DNA of 64,000 nucleotides from Homarus americanus (GCF_018991925.1 NW_024722158.1:150716-214715), one strand, 5' to 3'; counted from the stretch's first letter, positions 31,680 through 43,374 are shown. Made by a program: numbers and translations. Notes: generated by a model from the sequence alone, not told the origin.

Positions 31680-33408
31680 TAATTAAACAGAAACAAACAG
31701 AAACAAACAGAATCAAACAGAATCAAACAAAAACAAACAGAATCAAACAGAATCAAACAGAAACAAACAGAATCAAACAGAAACAAACAGAAACAAACAG
31801 AAACAAACAGAATCAAACAGAAACAAACAGAAACAAACTGAATCAAACTGAATCAAACAGAAACAAACAAAAACAAACAGAATTAAGCAGAAACAAACAA
31901 AAACAAACAGAATCAAACAGAATCAAACTGAATCAAACAGAATCAAACTGAATCAAACAGAAACAAACAGAATCAAACAGAAACAAACAGAATCAAACTG
32001 AATCAAACTGAATCAAACTGAATCAAACAGAATCAAACTGAATCAAACAGAAACAAACAGAATCAAACTGAATCAAACAGAAACAAACAAAAACAAACAG
32101 AATTAAGCAGAAACAAACAGAATCAAACAGAATCAAACTGAATCAAACAGAAACAAACTGAATCAAACAGAAACAAACAGAATCAAACTGAATCAAACAG
32201 AAACAAACAAAAACAAACAGAATTAAGCAGAAACAAACAGAAACAAACTGAATCAAACAGAAACAAACAGAATCAAACTGAATCAAACAGAAACAAACAA
32301 AATCAAACAGAATCAAACAGAATTAAGCAGAAACAAAGAATCAAACAGAAACAAACAGAATCAAACAGAACAAACAGAAACAAACAGAATCAAACAGAAA
32401 CAAACAGTCAAACAGAAACAAACAGAATCAAACAGAAACAAACAAAAAGCAGGATCAAACAGTCAAACAGAAACAAACAGAAACAAACTGAATCAAACAG
32501 AATCAAACAGAAACAAACAAAAAGCATAATCAAACAGTCAAACAGAAACAAACAGAAACAAACAAAAAGCAGAATCAAACAGAAACAAACAAAAAGCAGA
32601 ATCAAACAGTCAAACAGAAACAAACAGAATCAAACAGAATCAAACAGAAACAAACAAAAAGCAGAATCAAACAGTCAAACAGAAACAAACAGAAACAAAA
32701 AAAAAGCAGAATCAAACAGAAACAAACAGAAACAAACAGAATCAAACAGAAACAAACAGAATCAAACAGAAACAAACAGAATCAAACAGAAACAAACAGA
32801 ATCAAACAGAAACAAACAAAAAGCAGAATCAAACAGAATCAAACAGAAACAAACAGAATCAAACAGAAACAAACAGAATCAAACAGAAACAAACAAAAAG
32901 CAGAATCAAACAGTCAAACAGAAACAAACAGAATCAAACAGAAACAAACAGAATCAAACAGAAACAAACAGTCAAACAGAAACAAACAGAATCAAACAGA
33001 AACAAACAGTCAAACAAAAACAAACAGAATCAACAAAAACAAACTGAAACAAACAGAATCAAACAGAAACAAACAGTCAAACAAAAACAAACAGAATCAA
33101 ACAGAAACAAACAAAATCAAACAAAATCAAACGGAAACAAACAGAATTAAACAGAATCCAACAAAAACAAACAGAAACAAACAGAATTAAGCAGAAACAA
33201 ACAGAATCAAACAGAATTAAGCAGAAACAAACAGAATCAAACAGAATTAAGCAGAAACAAACAAATTCAAACAAAAACAAACAGAAACAAACAGAATCAA
33301 ACAAAATCAAACGAAAACAAACAGAATCAAACGGAAACAAACAAAATCAAACAGAATTAAGCAGAAACAAACAGAATCAAACAGAAACAAACAGAAAAAC
33401 AGAATCCA
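31680..33408 (+). repeat. 10-bp A-rich repeat (aatcaaacag / aaacaaacag)
   Basis: About 170 decamers place an AAA run every 10 bp for 1.7 kb. Rare 6-7-bp units (gtcaaaca) and aaaagcag units reset the phase. Reverse-strand frames (CFCLILFDSV repeats) are not genes. Confidence 0.95.
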
Positions 33409-33424
33409 ATATGGAGGTTGGGGC

Positions 33425-33637
33425 GTGAGAGGTGGTTGGAGGAGAGGGAGAGAGAGGAGAGGGCGTGAGAGGGAGAGAGAGGAGAGGGCGTGAGAGGGAG
33501 AGAGAGGAGAGGGCGTGAGAGGGAGAGAGAGGAGAGGGCGTGAGAGGGAGAGAGAGGAGAGGGAGAGAGAGGAGAGGGCGTGAGAGGGAGAGAGAGGAGA
33601 GGGCGTGAGAGGGAGAGAGAGGTGGTTGGAGGAGGGT
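33425..33637 (+). repeat. 25-bp purine-rich repeat (gggcgtgagagggagagaga)
   Basis: Seven to eight near-identical units of 25 bp. One unit lacks gggcgtga. Confidence 0.9.
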
Positions 33638-33785
33638 CACTGGCTTGTGATCTCTCGTGATCTTGTAAATATTATTGTGTGGTTGAACCTCCTCGCCTAC
33701 ACCAAGGATCTAAATCTAAACCATTTACGTTAAAACTGTATTAAAACAAACTTAATGTCATCAGTATGTTGCTGGGTGCCTGAAG

Positions 33786-34437
33786 AGCTGACACAAGGAC
33801 TGGTGTGTTGGTAAGAGCGTGGGTGTCCTTCAGGGCAGATGGTGGCGTGCAGCTGACACAAGGACTGGTGTGTTGGTAAGAGCGTGGGTGTCCTTCAGGG
33901 CAGATGGTGGCGTGCAGCTGACACAAGGACTGGTGTGTTGGTAAGAGCGTGGGTATCCTTCAGGGCAGATGGTGGCGTGCAGCTGACACAAGGACTGGTG
34001 TGTTGGTAAGAGCGTGGGTATCCTTCAGGGCAGATGGTGGCGTGCAGCTGACACAAGGACTGGTGTGTTGGTAAGAGCGTGGGTATCCTTCAGGGCAGAT
34101 GGTGGCGCAGCTTGACACAAGGACTGGTGTGTTGGTAAGAGCGTGGGTATCCTTCAGGGGCAGATGGTGGCGTGCAGCTGGACACAAGGACTGGTGTATT
34201 GGTAAGAGCGTGGGTATCCTTCCAGGGCAGATGGTGGCGTGCAGCTGACACAAGGACTGGTGTGTTGGTAAGAGCGTGGGTATCCTTCAGGGCAGATGGT
34301 GGCGTGCAGCTGACACAAGGACTGGTGTGTTGGTAAGAGCGTGGGTATCCTTCAGGGCAGATGGTGGCGTGCAGCTGACACAAGGACTGGTGTGTTGGTA
34401 AGAGCGTGGGTATCCTTCAGGGCAGATGGTGGCGTGC
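33786..34437 (+). repeat. 65-bp minisatellite (ctgacacaaggactggtgtg..)
   Basis: Ten units of 65 bp run through ttggtaagagcgtgggtatc and cttcagggcagatggtggcg. The units are nearly identical except for one-base indels in the middle copies. Confidence 0.95.
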
Positions 34438-34559
34438 GTGTAGTTCCCATGAGTTACAGACGCGCCACTAGCAGCATACCACCTCTCAAATGACAGAAGT
34501 CACCGTGGACAGAGTGATGAGGTGGAACACGGGGGAAGACAGATTGAGCAGTTACACCA

Positions 34560-35525
34560 GACAACGCCGCCTCACATCATAAATAAAAAGCTGTACCAAG
34601 ATACTGACTGTTTGACTCTAGTGTGGTGGATAACACCTTTAAGATTAGTATTTATAGGAAACCTACTAATGTGTGTTCAATATTATTCTGCCCACCATAA
34701 TAGTCAAACAATTGGTATTTTCATCAATGTTTACACGTGCTCTACCAATAAACAGTCCGGAATTCATTGATGAGAAATATAAATATATCTATAATATTGG
34801 TTTGAACTTAAAATACCCAAGTTCTTTTATAGACAAGTGTCTTAACATCGCTAAGAAATATTTTTATAGAACTGATCCTAAGCCTCCCCATGACAATAAG
34901 AATCTCTTAGTATTAACTTTTAACAAAATTGTTCTCAAATTCCTCTACAATTGAAAACCTGGAACGTTAATGTGACATTTAAAAACTCGTGCACTGTGAA
35001 ACAAATGTTAATCAAGAACTCCCCCAACAATGTAGGCGGCTGCATTTACAAGGTTCCTTGCAGGGAATGTAATATGTTCTACTTAGGCCAGACAGGTAAA
35101 GATCTTGTAACTAGACTTAAACAACATAGATATAGAGTTAGGACAGGCCAGGAGTCCAATGCTCTGTTCATTCATATGAGAGATAATAAGCATTGCAATG
35201 ACTGGGATAATGTCTCCTCAATATTTCCTTGTAATTCAATCGTCAGTAGAAAAATATAGAATCCAGTATCATTAAACATACCGAATCTGTCAATATGAAT
35301 TTGAGTAATGGCATGTACAAACTGGACAATTTTGTGATTAACAAGATTTGTAACCAGGTGAGAAGGTTGGGTCCCTACCTAATGACCTGAATATGGTGGA
35401 CACCTGCTGTCCCGAGGGACTTGATCTCACTCTCCTTTACTGTACATATATTAGCCTTGTCAGTAACTAATTCATATTATGTACGCACCCCTGAAGATGT
35501 GAATTATACGAAACCACTTGGGAAC
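34560..35525 (+). mobile_element. Penelope-like element relic 1 (GIY-YIG type)
   Basis: Several frames on the + strand give parts of a Penelope-like retroelement: YRKPTNVC (about 34650), FSSMF.RAL..NSPEFID (34710-34780), the connector to about 34950, then GGCIYKVPC.ECN.FYLGQTGKDL and LKQHRY.VRTGQESNALFIH (35030-35190). The latter is the GIY-YIG endonuclease seen in these elements. It ends in the characteristic TPEDVNYTKPLG region (about 35487-35522). At least three frameshifts or stops break it, and the RT core upstream is absent, so the copy is dead and 5'-truncated. Confidence 0.85.
35488..35515 (+). ncRNA. Hammerhead-ribozyme-like relic at the PLE 1 3' end
   Basis: CTGAAGATG (35491-35499), a short spacer and CGAAAC (35509-35514) resemble the CUGAUGA...GAAA core of the hammerhead motifs described in Penelope-like elements. 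The core has extra bases (CTGAaGATG), so an active ribozyme is unlikely. Confidence 0.3.
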
Positions 35526-35541
35526 TTTGTATTTTCTTTTC

Positions 35542-35572
35542 ACACACACACACACACATATATATATATGGC
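35542..35572 (+). repeat. (CA)n(TA)n microsatellite
   Basis: A short CA run followed by TA. The 35573-36130 stretch beyond it is AT-rich, with no recognised feature. Confidence 0.85.
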
Positions 35573-36134
35573 TATGTATTTACATACCATTAATATAGTA
35601 GTATGTGTGCTGTATGTTCTCTTTATATCAGTCACTGTTGCAAGAGCGGTTTGGTTTTCTATGAAAGATATAAAAGATATATGTCTTTTGAAATTAGTTT
35701 ATTTTTTGTATTTATCGTGAATTATGTTGGTTCAATGTAATTTAAAATATTTTGTAATCATATAATATTATGTAATTATACAATAAGTTTTGAGTTAATA
35801 TTCTAATTGTAAAACTTGTATTGTTTGTTCATGTGGAGACATTCTCTTCCTCCAGGGTGTGGATGTGAGATCAGGAAAGTGATTGTAATCTTGTTTCATC
35901 CATTTACTCACTAGCACAAGGCCATGCAGTGTCAATGTCTGTAGTCTTGTTTTATACTAAATATAATAGTTGTTAATTGTTATAGATTAGTATTTCTCAG
36001 CCCTGAGTCATTTTGCACAGAATAAAGATTAGTTTCCTTGGATGTTTTCTCACAGTGTATTTATATTAAATGTCATCTTCAACTGTCAGCCAGTAGCAAG
36101 GAGTGTACATGGTCCTAGTCTGTCAACCACAGCT

Positions 36135-37250
36135 GTTCAGAATTAAGTCTGATTAATGGGCCTAGGAGTTGGAGCATTGCTGAAACAGAAAGGCTATTCG
36201 AGACAACCTTATACAGAAAACCAACTTTCACTGGTTTGAGATCAACATTTTCTTCTTTTATTCCTCTTAATTACAATCGTAATCTTGTACATACGCTTAC
36301 CAACAGAGCCTTTAATATATGTTCAAGCTATTTCCACCTGGACATTGAAATGAAATATATAAAGGAATTACTCTTTAACAATGGTTTCCCTAAGAGATTT
36401 ACAGATATTTATATTGGCAAAACCCGTAATAGGTTTTTAGTCCCACACAGCCTCAAATCCACACCGTTCTTCAATATTCTATCTATTTCACCATCCTGTA
36501 CACAAGCCCACTCAGTTTCACCCTTAGAAACAAACTTAAGAAGCTTCTCAATGAATTCTATCCACAAATTTCTCTTAGACTAGTCTTCGAAACCCAGAGA
36601 TCAATTAAAAATTTCTTTAAAACTAGAGACACCATACCCACACACTTGCAATCTTCAGTTGTTTATCAATTTACGTGTGCTAGCTGTAGGGCAGCATATA
36701 TAGGTGGAACAAAAAGACATTTGATAACTCGCATCCATGAACACTTGGGCCGTTCCGTCCCAACAGGCCAGTTAATCACACAACCACCACATTCAGCTAT
36801 CCGTAACCACGCCCACCAACATGACCACCCGTTTTCGCCGTCTGGTTTCTCAGTTCTTGGCAGGGGCAACTGTGAGACGGGCCTCCTCATTGTGGAACCT
36901 TTGCATCAGTATAAAGTAAAGCCATCCATTTGTGATATGGCTTCCTGTGAATTGTTGTGTTTTTCACACTAAGGCTCGTCTAAATTAAGGTAATACCCCC
37001 CTGTATGTTTTTATTTCACTTTTTTTCTGATTTTAGCTTTGTCCGTAGGTGTCGTCATTTTTGTCGGTTTTAAATTGGAGTTCTCTTTTTTTATGTTTTG
37101 TGGAAGGTAAATTTTGGTATAATGTTACGTTTTTATTGTATATCACCTGTATTTTTTACACTTTTTTTAAACTTTTTTGTTTTCTAGGCTCTGATGATGG
37201 GAAATTATTTTTCCGAAACGTTAGTGATTATAGAAACCCAACTTAGTCAA
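36135..37250 (+). mobile_element. Penelope-like element relic 2 (distinct lineage)
   Basis: On the + strand, LYRKPTFTG (about 36210) is followed by FSSFIP.NY..NLVHTL..RAF.IC (36250-36330) and a connector. Then comes a GIY-YIG-type segment, VVYQFTCASCRAAYIGGTKRHL (36655-36725), and SAIRNHA...HP (36795-36835). The usual YIGET is YIGGT here. A terminal LMM..Y.SETLVI region lies at 37185-37240. The copy belongs to a different lineage from relic 1: the residues around the nuclease motif differ throughout. Stops near 36583 and 36972 break the frame and the RT core is missing. Confidence 0.8.
37188..37222 (+). ncRNA. Hammerhead-like core at the PLE 2 3' end
   Basis: CTGATGA (37191-37197), a GGGAAA/TTTCC hairpin and CGAAAC (37214-37219) follow the hammerhead core order. 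A convincing stem III and cleavage triplet are not evident, so activity is unproven. Confidence 0.35.
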
Positions 37251-37287
37251 GATGTTTGTGTTTTCCCTGGTTCTCCTCTGTTATATA

Positions 37288-37331
<44 letters not shown>
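37288..37331 (+). repeat. (TA)n microsatellite
   Basis: A TA run of about 40 bases just after the PLE 2 terminus. Confidence 0.9.
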
Positions 37332-37934
37332 TAGTTTCCGCTAAATTTAGTTTTCTATCACAGTATAACCGTAGAGATAAAGAAAATTCTTTTCATTTTT
37401 AGGGATGACTGGCCACTAGATGGCGGACCAAGCGAAGGCCTCACAACAAAGTAAGGAGACGCCTCCTCCTATATAATTCCCTTGCACACGACGCTAACAA
37501 GCCCCGAGGCTCGCGGTACAATCACCACATGCATAACAACTGCTTCAGATGGAGTTAACAGACAAGTCAAGACAAGAGTCAAATGAGCCTTTGAAAGTGA
37601 ACTCAACACCAAACAATAATTGAAGGGTGAGCGTTGGGTGATGGAGGGGTTCAGTTCAAGTTTAGAAGCTCCAAGAGTTGTTGGTAGCGAAAGGCAGAGC
37701 GGGGAAGATGACAGAGGAAGGAGCAGGAGGTTAGGAAGGGAATTGTAGTGGGAGAGATAGTGCCGTGGCTTTACACGACTGCGTTTATTTGGTTAGCACA
37801 TAGCGCACGTATTGGGTTTTGTCTGTGTTGGGTGTGTGATCCTCAGGTCACCACTCCTCCGGATTGTGTCAGTTCAAGTTTAGAAGCTCCAACAACTTTC
37901 TCTGAATACGAATTCGCAACCTTTCGATTTACAA
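37332..37934 (+). other. Spacer with a 25-bp direct repeat
   Basis: No gene is recognised. The word ttcaagtttagaagctccaa occurs at about 37655-37675 and again at about 37873-37893, roughly 217 bases apart. Confidence 0.6.
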
Positions 37935-38079
37935 CAGGTACCTACTTTACTGCTAGGTGAACAGGGACAAAGGGGGCTAGGAAGAGTGTCAGTGTCCAAA
38001 CAACTTCCGCTTGCCCGGGAATCGAACCCGTGACATCTTGCTTGCGAGGCAAGAGCGGTACCGCTTCTACCACAAGGGG
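37935..38079 (-). mobile_element. tRNA-derived SINE with a 73-nt Ala(CGC)-like head
   Basis: On the - strand 38079-38007 folds as a tRNA-like cloverleaf of 73 nt: acceptor 6 of 7 pairs, D stem 4 of 4, anticodon stem CTTGC/GCAAG 5 of 5 with loop CTCGCAA (anticodon CGC), T stem 4 of 5. The B box GGTTCGATTCC is perfect and the A-box-like TGGTAGAAGCGG is good. A body follows, ending near 37935 with ttcacctagcagtaaagtag, a word widespread in decapod repeats as I remember it. No CCA is encoded, and the body points to a SINE rather than a working tRNA gene. Confidence 0.65.
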
Positions 38080-38236
38080 AGAAAGTGGGGAAGAGGGGAG
38101 TAACGAAGGAGAGAGAGGGGAGGTGAGGGGTAAGGGAGGGGCAGTGGTGGTTTTGGAGGGGTGGGAGAGAGAGGGGAAGTGAGGGGAGGTGAGGGGTGAG
38201 GGAGAGACAGTGGTGGGTTTGGAGGGGTGGTATACT
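38080..38236 (+). repeat. Purine-rich imperfect duplication
   Basis: Two imperfect copies of a ~70-bp GA/GGT-rich block share gaggtgaggggt and agtggtgg..ttggaggggtgg. Confidence 0.75.
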
Positions 38237-40020
38237 GCCAGATCTGGGATCACAAAATATAAGGGGAAATACTTAACTCTAATCTTCATCTCTAAGGGTC
38301 GCTGCCACCAGACCCCCTCTGGACAGCATGTAGCTCGTTAGGTAGCGGGCAGAGCGGACTAGGCATTGGGTTAGGTTTTTCATTGACCAGATCGATAAGG
38401 GGAAAGAAGGGTGAAACCATAACATGTCTTAACTAATTTATTCCTTATAAAATATATGGTAAAAAAAAATACAGTTGAGCTGGCCTTCCTCAGAAGAACA
38501 ACGATGATTTTCGTTACCCTGCTTACAATATCACTCAACACTTCGGACCGCTCCACCTGTACGGAATATAGCACCTTAGGTCATCATACATAGTAACACC
38601 ATCTCACCTCCCTGTAGCAACATCTCAACACACCTGTGACACTCCACACCTGCAAGTGTGGGACTCCTTGTAATTTCTAGGTATACATAACAGGCACCTC
38701 GTTCGCACACCGTCCTCGGTGGGTAGAGACGAGGGCTACACCAAGAGACATACCAGCACTATTTCTACGCCTGGTATTTTAGGTCGCTCCAATTGACGAC
38801 CGCTGAGTTTCTCACGCGTTTCCTTATTTGTTTCTCCTCATTTGAGGTGGTATGCTGAGAATCCACAGGTTCACAGTGGATTGGCATAGCTGGGAGTAGT
38901 CACTACCTGGTGGGACACTCACAGGGATAATGGCCGCCGCCCAGCAAGGCACTCCGACTGCATGGGACCTGAGGTGACGGTAGAACGGAGGGTACTGAGA
39001 AATAATGCCTGACGGGCAGTTATCACACACCCTAACACATTACTATTACACTTATATATCAGGCAAAGCTTTAAACTGTAATAACTTCTATATAAGCCTT
39101 TTTTACAGGGCGGGATATAGCCCGATAGGACACTGACCTGAGGTGACGGTAGAACGGAGGGTACTGAGGGCAGTGCCCCGCTGCTCGTCGCGGAGTAGGC
39201 CTACAGTTTCCAATCTTTAATTATTACTTTTATTTCTTACGGTTCTCACCTGAACACTTTTCGGTATATTGTAACTCATGCCTTATAAACACATATTTTA
39301 ATCCTAAATTACACACTAAGGTAAGGTTCTGGTTTGCTAGTTCGTGGGTAAATTCATTGGGTTATAATATCAACGCGGCACACTTGAGGCGGGTACTGGA
39401 CGCTCCCCAAAACAAAGGCCGAATGTTCATGGCGTGGGTATATCCACTTCAATTAAAACTGTAATTAGGGATCCTCCTCTCACACATTGTACTATTTGAA
39501 CACAGTCATAAGATTCTATGATCACTGTACCTGTTGTGGGTATATGTCACGTGAGGCTACGAGGTGTATTAAGTTCACACCGATACATACAAGATATTTC
39601 CTTTCAAGTATAGTTTCTGGGTCACTTCCAACACCTCACATAGTTCTGATACATAAATCCCTTTTCCAGACCATTGTTCTCATGTATTTTCATATGACAT
39701 TTGTGGAAGTTATGTTCGCTACACGTTCACAGACGTAAATAGTATGACCTTCAAACCCTGATCCACACTTAGTCCTACAGTACACTAGTCCGGCTCAACT
39801 GGACTTTAACATTCATCTTATGGACACCCTGAGTTCTCCTTAATGCTATGAATGCATACAATTAATATTATATAACCGTACCTGGGTACAATACAACACA
39901 TGATTCAGTAACATTGAGTAGGTGAGTTATCCTTTATCAATGTTTCCCGTTTTCTGAGATTCTACAAGCACGGTGGCTTTGAATGTTATATAGCGTAATA
40001 TGAATTATGTTTTTTTTTAG
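38237..40020 (+). other. Long unique spacer
   Basis: No gene, element core or RNA gene is recognised. One direct repeat of about 30 bp (cctgaggtgacggtagaacg and on) occurs at about 38968-39000 and 39137-39168. A run of nine A lies at 38461-38469. Confidence 0.5.
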
Positions 40021-40039
40021 GAATGACTAGGATGTGTGC

Positions 40040-40175
40040 ATTACATGGGGGAGAAAGGGGGGGATGAGGGATGGTGAAGAGGAAAGAGAGGTGGAAGTGA
40101 GGGGTGATGAAGGAGAGAGGGGGAGAGTGACGGGTGGTTGTTGAAGGGGAAGGAGTGGGGCGGGTGGAAGCACAG
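40040..40175 (+). repeat. Purine-rich low-complexity stretch
   Basis: G/A-rich, irregular (gagaaagggggggatgaggg). Confidence 0.7.
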
Positions 40176-40265
40176 GCGACCCCAGCTCTGGTTCAGTTGG
40201 TGATAGTCACTCGCTCACACCAGTGGTAAGTGACCTCTTGTCCCGGGGAGATACTGTCATCACCA

Positions 40266-40345
40266 CCTCTACTACTATTACTACCACTACTACTACTACT
40301 ACATTAAATTACTACTACTACTACTACTACTACTTTTTTTTTATG
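40266..40345 (+). repeat. (ACT)n tract, 3' tail/target of element B copy 1
   Basis: An interrupted ACT/CTA tract followed by a run of T. On the - strand this is the (A)n(AGT)n tail of element B copy 1. Confidence 0.85.
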
Positions 40346-41617
40346 GCCTCCAGCCTCCCCCGATAGCCACACCTTCGCCGCCATTTTATTACCTTAATAT
40401 TAAATATCCTAATACATAAGTAGCTATCCTAGCTGTGTTGAGTTAGTTGAGCCGCAGATCTATGCAGCATTCAGTGACTGTTGCCTCAAAGTCGATATCT
40501 GCAGCTGTTGACTGCTTTGGGGCCGATGCTCTCGTTCACCTGAGGCAGAGCACAGCAGACCTAAGCAGAGAGAAGGACAGTCGACATCTCATCCAGGCTC
40601 TAACATAACTTCTGGGCTGCTGCTTCTGTTCGGAGATCACCTCCGCGAGTCTGGCGTAGAAACATCTTGCACTTGGTCCCATCCCGCCAGAGGTTGTGAA
40701 CACCAGAGGAGTGAAGTTGCCTTGATCAACGATCTGAATTCTCTCCCCACAGTTGTTGCAGTTTATCACTTTGGGTGTGCGGCCGCACCGTCAAAATAGA
40801 CCATCGAATCTTGTTTAATTCGTTGGTTACCACCTGACTTGCTGCCGTGAGCTTGATTGAGTTCTGATGTTTTGTAGCGGCAAGCTCCTCTGGATTAGTC
40901 AATCCCATTTCCCCTAGTCTCGGTGGTAGTGCAAAGAGTGACCTTCCTGCTGGGGTCAAGTAAGGATTTTTCTCTAGTGTTGGGATAAAAGCGACATTGA
41001 TGGCTTCTTCCAGGCGGCAGAGGAGGGGTCCGACATCAAGGATAGTGCGCATCGGGTATTTCCAGCGATGCTTCACTCCATGGGTAAATGCCGCAAAAGC
41101 CGCATGTGGCTCTGTTTTAGCAATATCAGACAGAGCTTGGATTTCCTTAATCCACTCATTCATTTTTCCCGTTACGTGCTCGGTCTTGAAGTCCATCGTG
41201 CCAATTACTGCACCGAGATGTCTTTGGCCATCCTTTGTTATTTTGACCTCGCTTCCACAGAACACCTCCATTGCCCGTTCATAATGTTCTGGCTTCACAA
41301 TGAGGAAGGACTTGCTGGCGTTTGGGTGGTACCCTATTTGTGGACCTCGTGGTGTTACCAGGTCCCACCACTTTTTTATGTCCTCCTCTTTTCCTGCTCC
41401 TGTTAGATCATCAGCATATGCCACTTGCTTGACCTCGGCCGATTCATATGTTGGAGTACAGACAGGCCTAGTGCATACATTGCCATGGCGACAGGGTCCC
41501 CTTGCGTTGTTCCCTCAGTTGAATGTATGGTGGTATCTCCTCTTAGGGCCTTGAAGCTTATTATAAAGAGGTCAGGTGGGTTCCTATAGGTGTTTTAAAC
41601 ATACATTGCAAAGCTTG
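40345..41617 (-). mobile_element. Element B copy 1: unusual RT element, 5'-truncated with internal deletion
   Basis: On the - strand the copy starts within the RT (near KCPSFAMY, about 41600). It carries YADD (41407-41418), IGYHPNASKSFLIVKPEHYE, KITKDGQRHLG, then EPHAAFAAFTHGVKHRWKYPMRT and ALPPRLGEMGLTNPEE. A 232-codon frame spans 40726-41424. It then jumps from LQQL directly to the C-terminal GERIQ.VDQGNFTPLVFTTSGGMGPSARCFYARL block (40530-40760), skipping about 490 bases present in copy 2. The family resembles RT proteins I remember from cnidarian and crustacean genomes, but I cannot assign a named clade. Element class is inferred from the RT and tail. Confidence 0.75.
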
Positions 41618-41645
41618 GCACTACTACTACTACTACTTTTTTTAA
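41618..41645 (+). repeat. (ACT)n(T)n, 3' tail of element B copy 2
   Basis: About six CTA triplets and a T run lie exactly between the 5' end of B copy 1 and the 3' end of B copy 2. Confidence 0.85.
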
Positions 41646-43374
41646 CGTGGCCTCCAACCTCCCTGAATAGCCACACCTTCGCCGCCATTTTATTACATTA
41701 AAATTAACTATCCTAATACATAAGTAGCTATCCTAGCTGTGCTGAGTTAGTTGAGCCGTAGATCTATGCGGCATTCAGTGACTGTAGCCTCTTAGTCAAT
41801 ATGTGCAACTGTTGTCGGCTTTGGGGCCGAAGCTCTCGTTCCCCTGCGGCAGAGCAAAGCCGACCGAAGGAGAGAGAAGGACAATCGACATCTCATCCAG
41901 GCTGTAACATAACTTCTGGGCTGCTGCTTCTGTTTGGATAGCACCTCCGCGAGTCTGGCGTAGAAGCATCTTGCACTTGGTCCAATCCCACCAGAGGTTG
42001 TGAACACTAAAGGAGTGAAGCTGCCTTGATCAACGTTCGGAATTCTCTCCCCGTATGTCCTTATCTTGTCAATCTCGTTCCTCCTGTGTGCAGCATCGAG
42101 AGCTAAGTTACGGTGACATGCGGCCATGGGATAAAAAAATCCTGATGTCGAAGAAGGCCCGCTGTCCCCGCGTCCAGAATCCTCGAACACTGACGTCAAC
42201 ACGGGCTTCGTTGGATGTGTTTGAAGTCCTATGTTGGAAAAACTCACCATCCAATGGAAGGAGGGTCGATTCTACCATGACATCACAGCAGATTTCCTTC
42301 AACATATTTGCTGTGAGATCCCATACTTCGTCATGCCTCATGCATATGAAGCCCCCTTTCTTGCACACCATGGCATGATCGGCGTCATAGGAAGAGCCAT
42401 ACATGCACTGGGAGGGCAAACCTTTCACTGGCCTACCGTACCTTAGAGCATTGGCATCTGTAAATTCTTGTTTATTGAGACTAAAGCAGTTTGCCCTTAT
42501 CGGTAACGTAGTTAAGCTATAGCTACTTTTTTTTCAAATTCTCTGGTACTTGCAACAACAGTTGCTGCAACTTATTACTTTGGGTTTGCTGTCGTTCTCT
42601 CGTAATGGACCTTCGAATCTTGTTTACTTCACTGGTATCCACCTCCCCTGTTGCGTTCTGAGCTATTATGTGGTCCATGAGGGCTGCCGTGAGCTTAACT
42701 GAGTTTTGATGTTCGGTGGCAGCAATCTCCTCTGGGTTGGTCAATCCCATTCCTCCCAATCTCGGTGGTAGTGCAAGGAGTGCTCTTTCTGCTGGGGTTA
42801 AGTGAGGGTGTTTCACTAATTTGGGAATGAAATTGACGCTGATAGCTTCTTCCAGAGGGTGGAGGAGGGGTCCGATATCAGGGATAGTGGCATCAGGTAG
42901 TTCCAGCGATGCTTGACTCCATGGGTGAATGCCACAAAAGCTGCATGTGGCTCTGTGTTAGCAATATCAGACAGCTTGGATTTCCTTAATCCACTAATTC
43001 ACTTTTCCCGTTACCTACTCGGTTTTGAAGTCCGTCGTGCCATTGATTTTGATTTTGCCACATACAGCGGCTACTTTATTGTGCACCCCACACCCATCCT
43101 GTGAGCGGTAGCGCTAAAGGATTACAGAGTAGAGTTTACAACGGGTCATAATAATTAACCCCGGTTGTCAGGATATTATGGCACTGAATGTTACACAGTA
43201 TTTCATTTACATTATTTGTTTAGTTCTATACATAAAGGGTAACTTATTCACAAATGCGTGAGTACAGGCGTGTGAGGCAGTATGTCTGGCCTCACACTTT
43301 GTTATTCACATTTACGTGGGAGGTATTCAAGCACATTGCGTATTTGGTTCTGTACATGAGAACTGATATAGTTA

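Noticed and set aside
38007..38079. Functional tRNA-Ala(CGC) gene
   Set aside because: The acceptor starts CCCC, not the GGG usual for tRNA-Ala. One acceptor pair and one T-stem pair are lost, and a SINE-like body follows. A SINE head is more likely.
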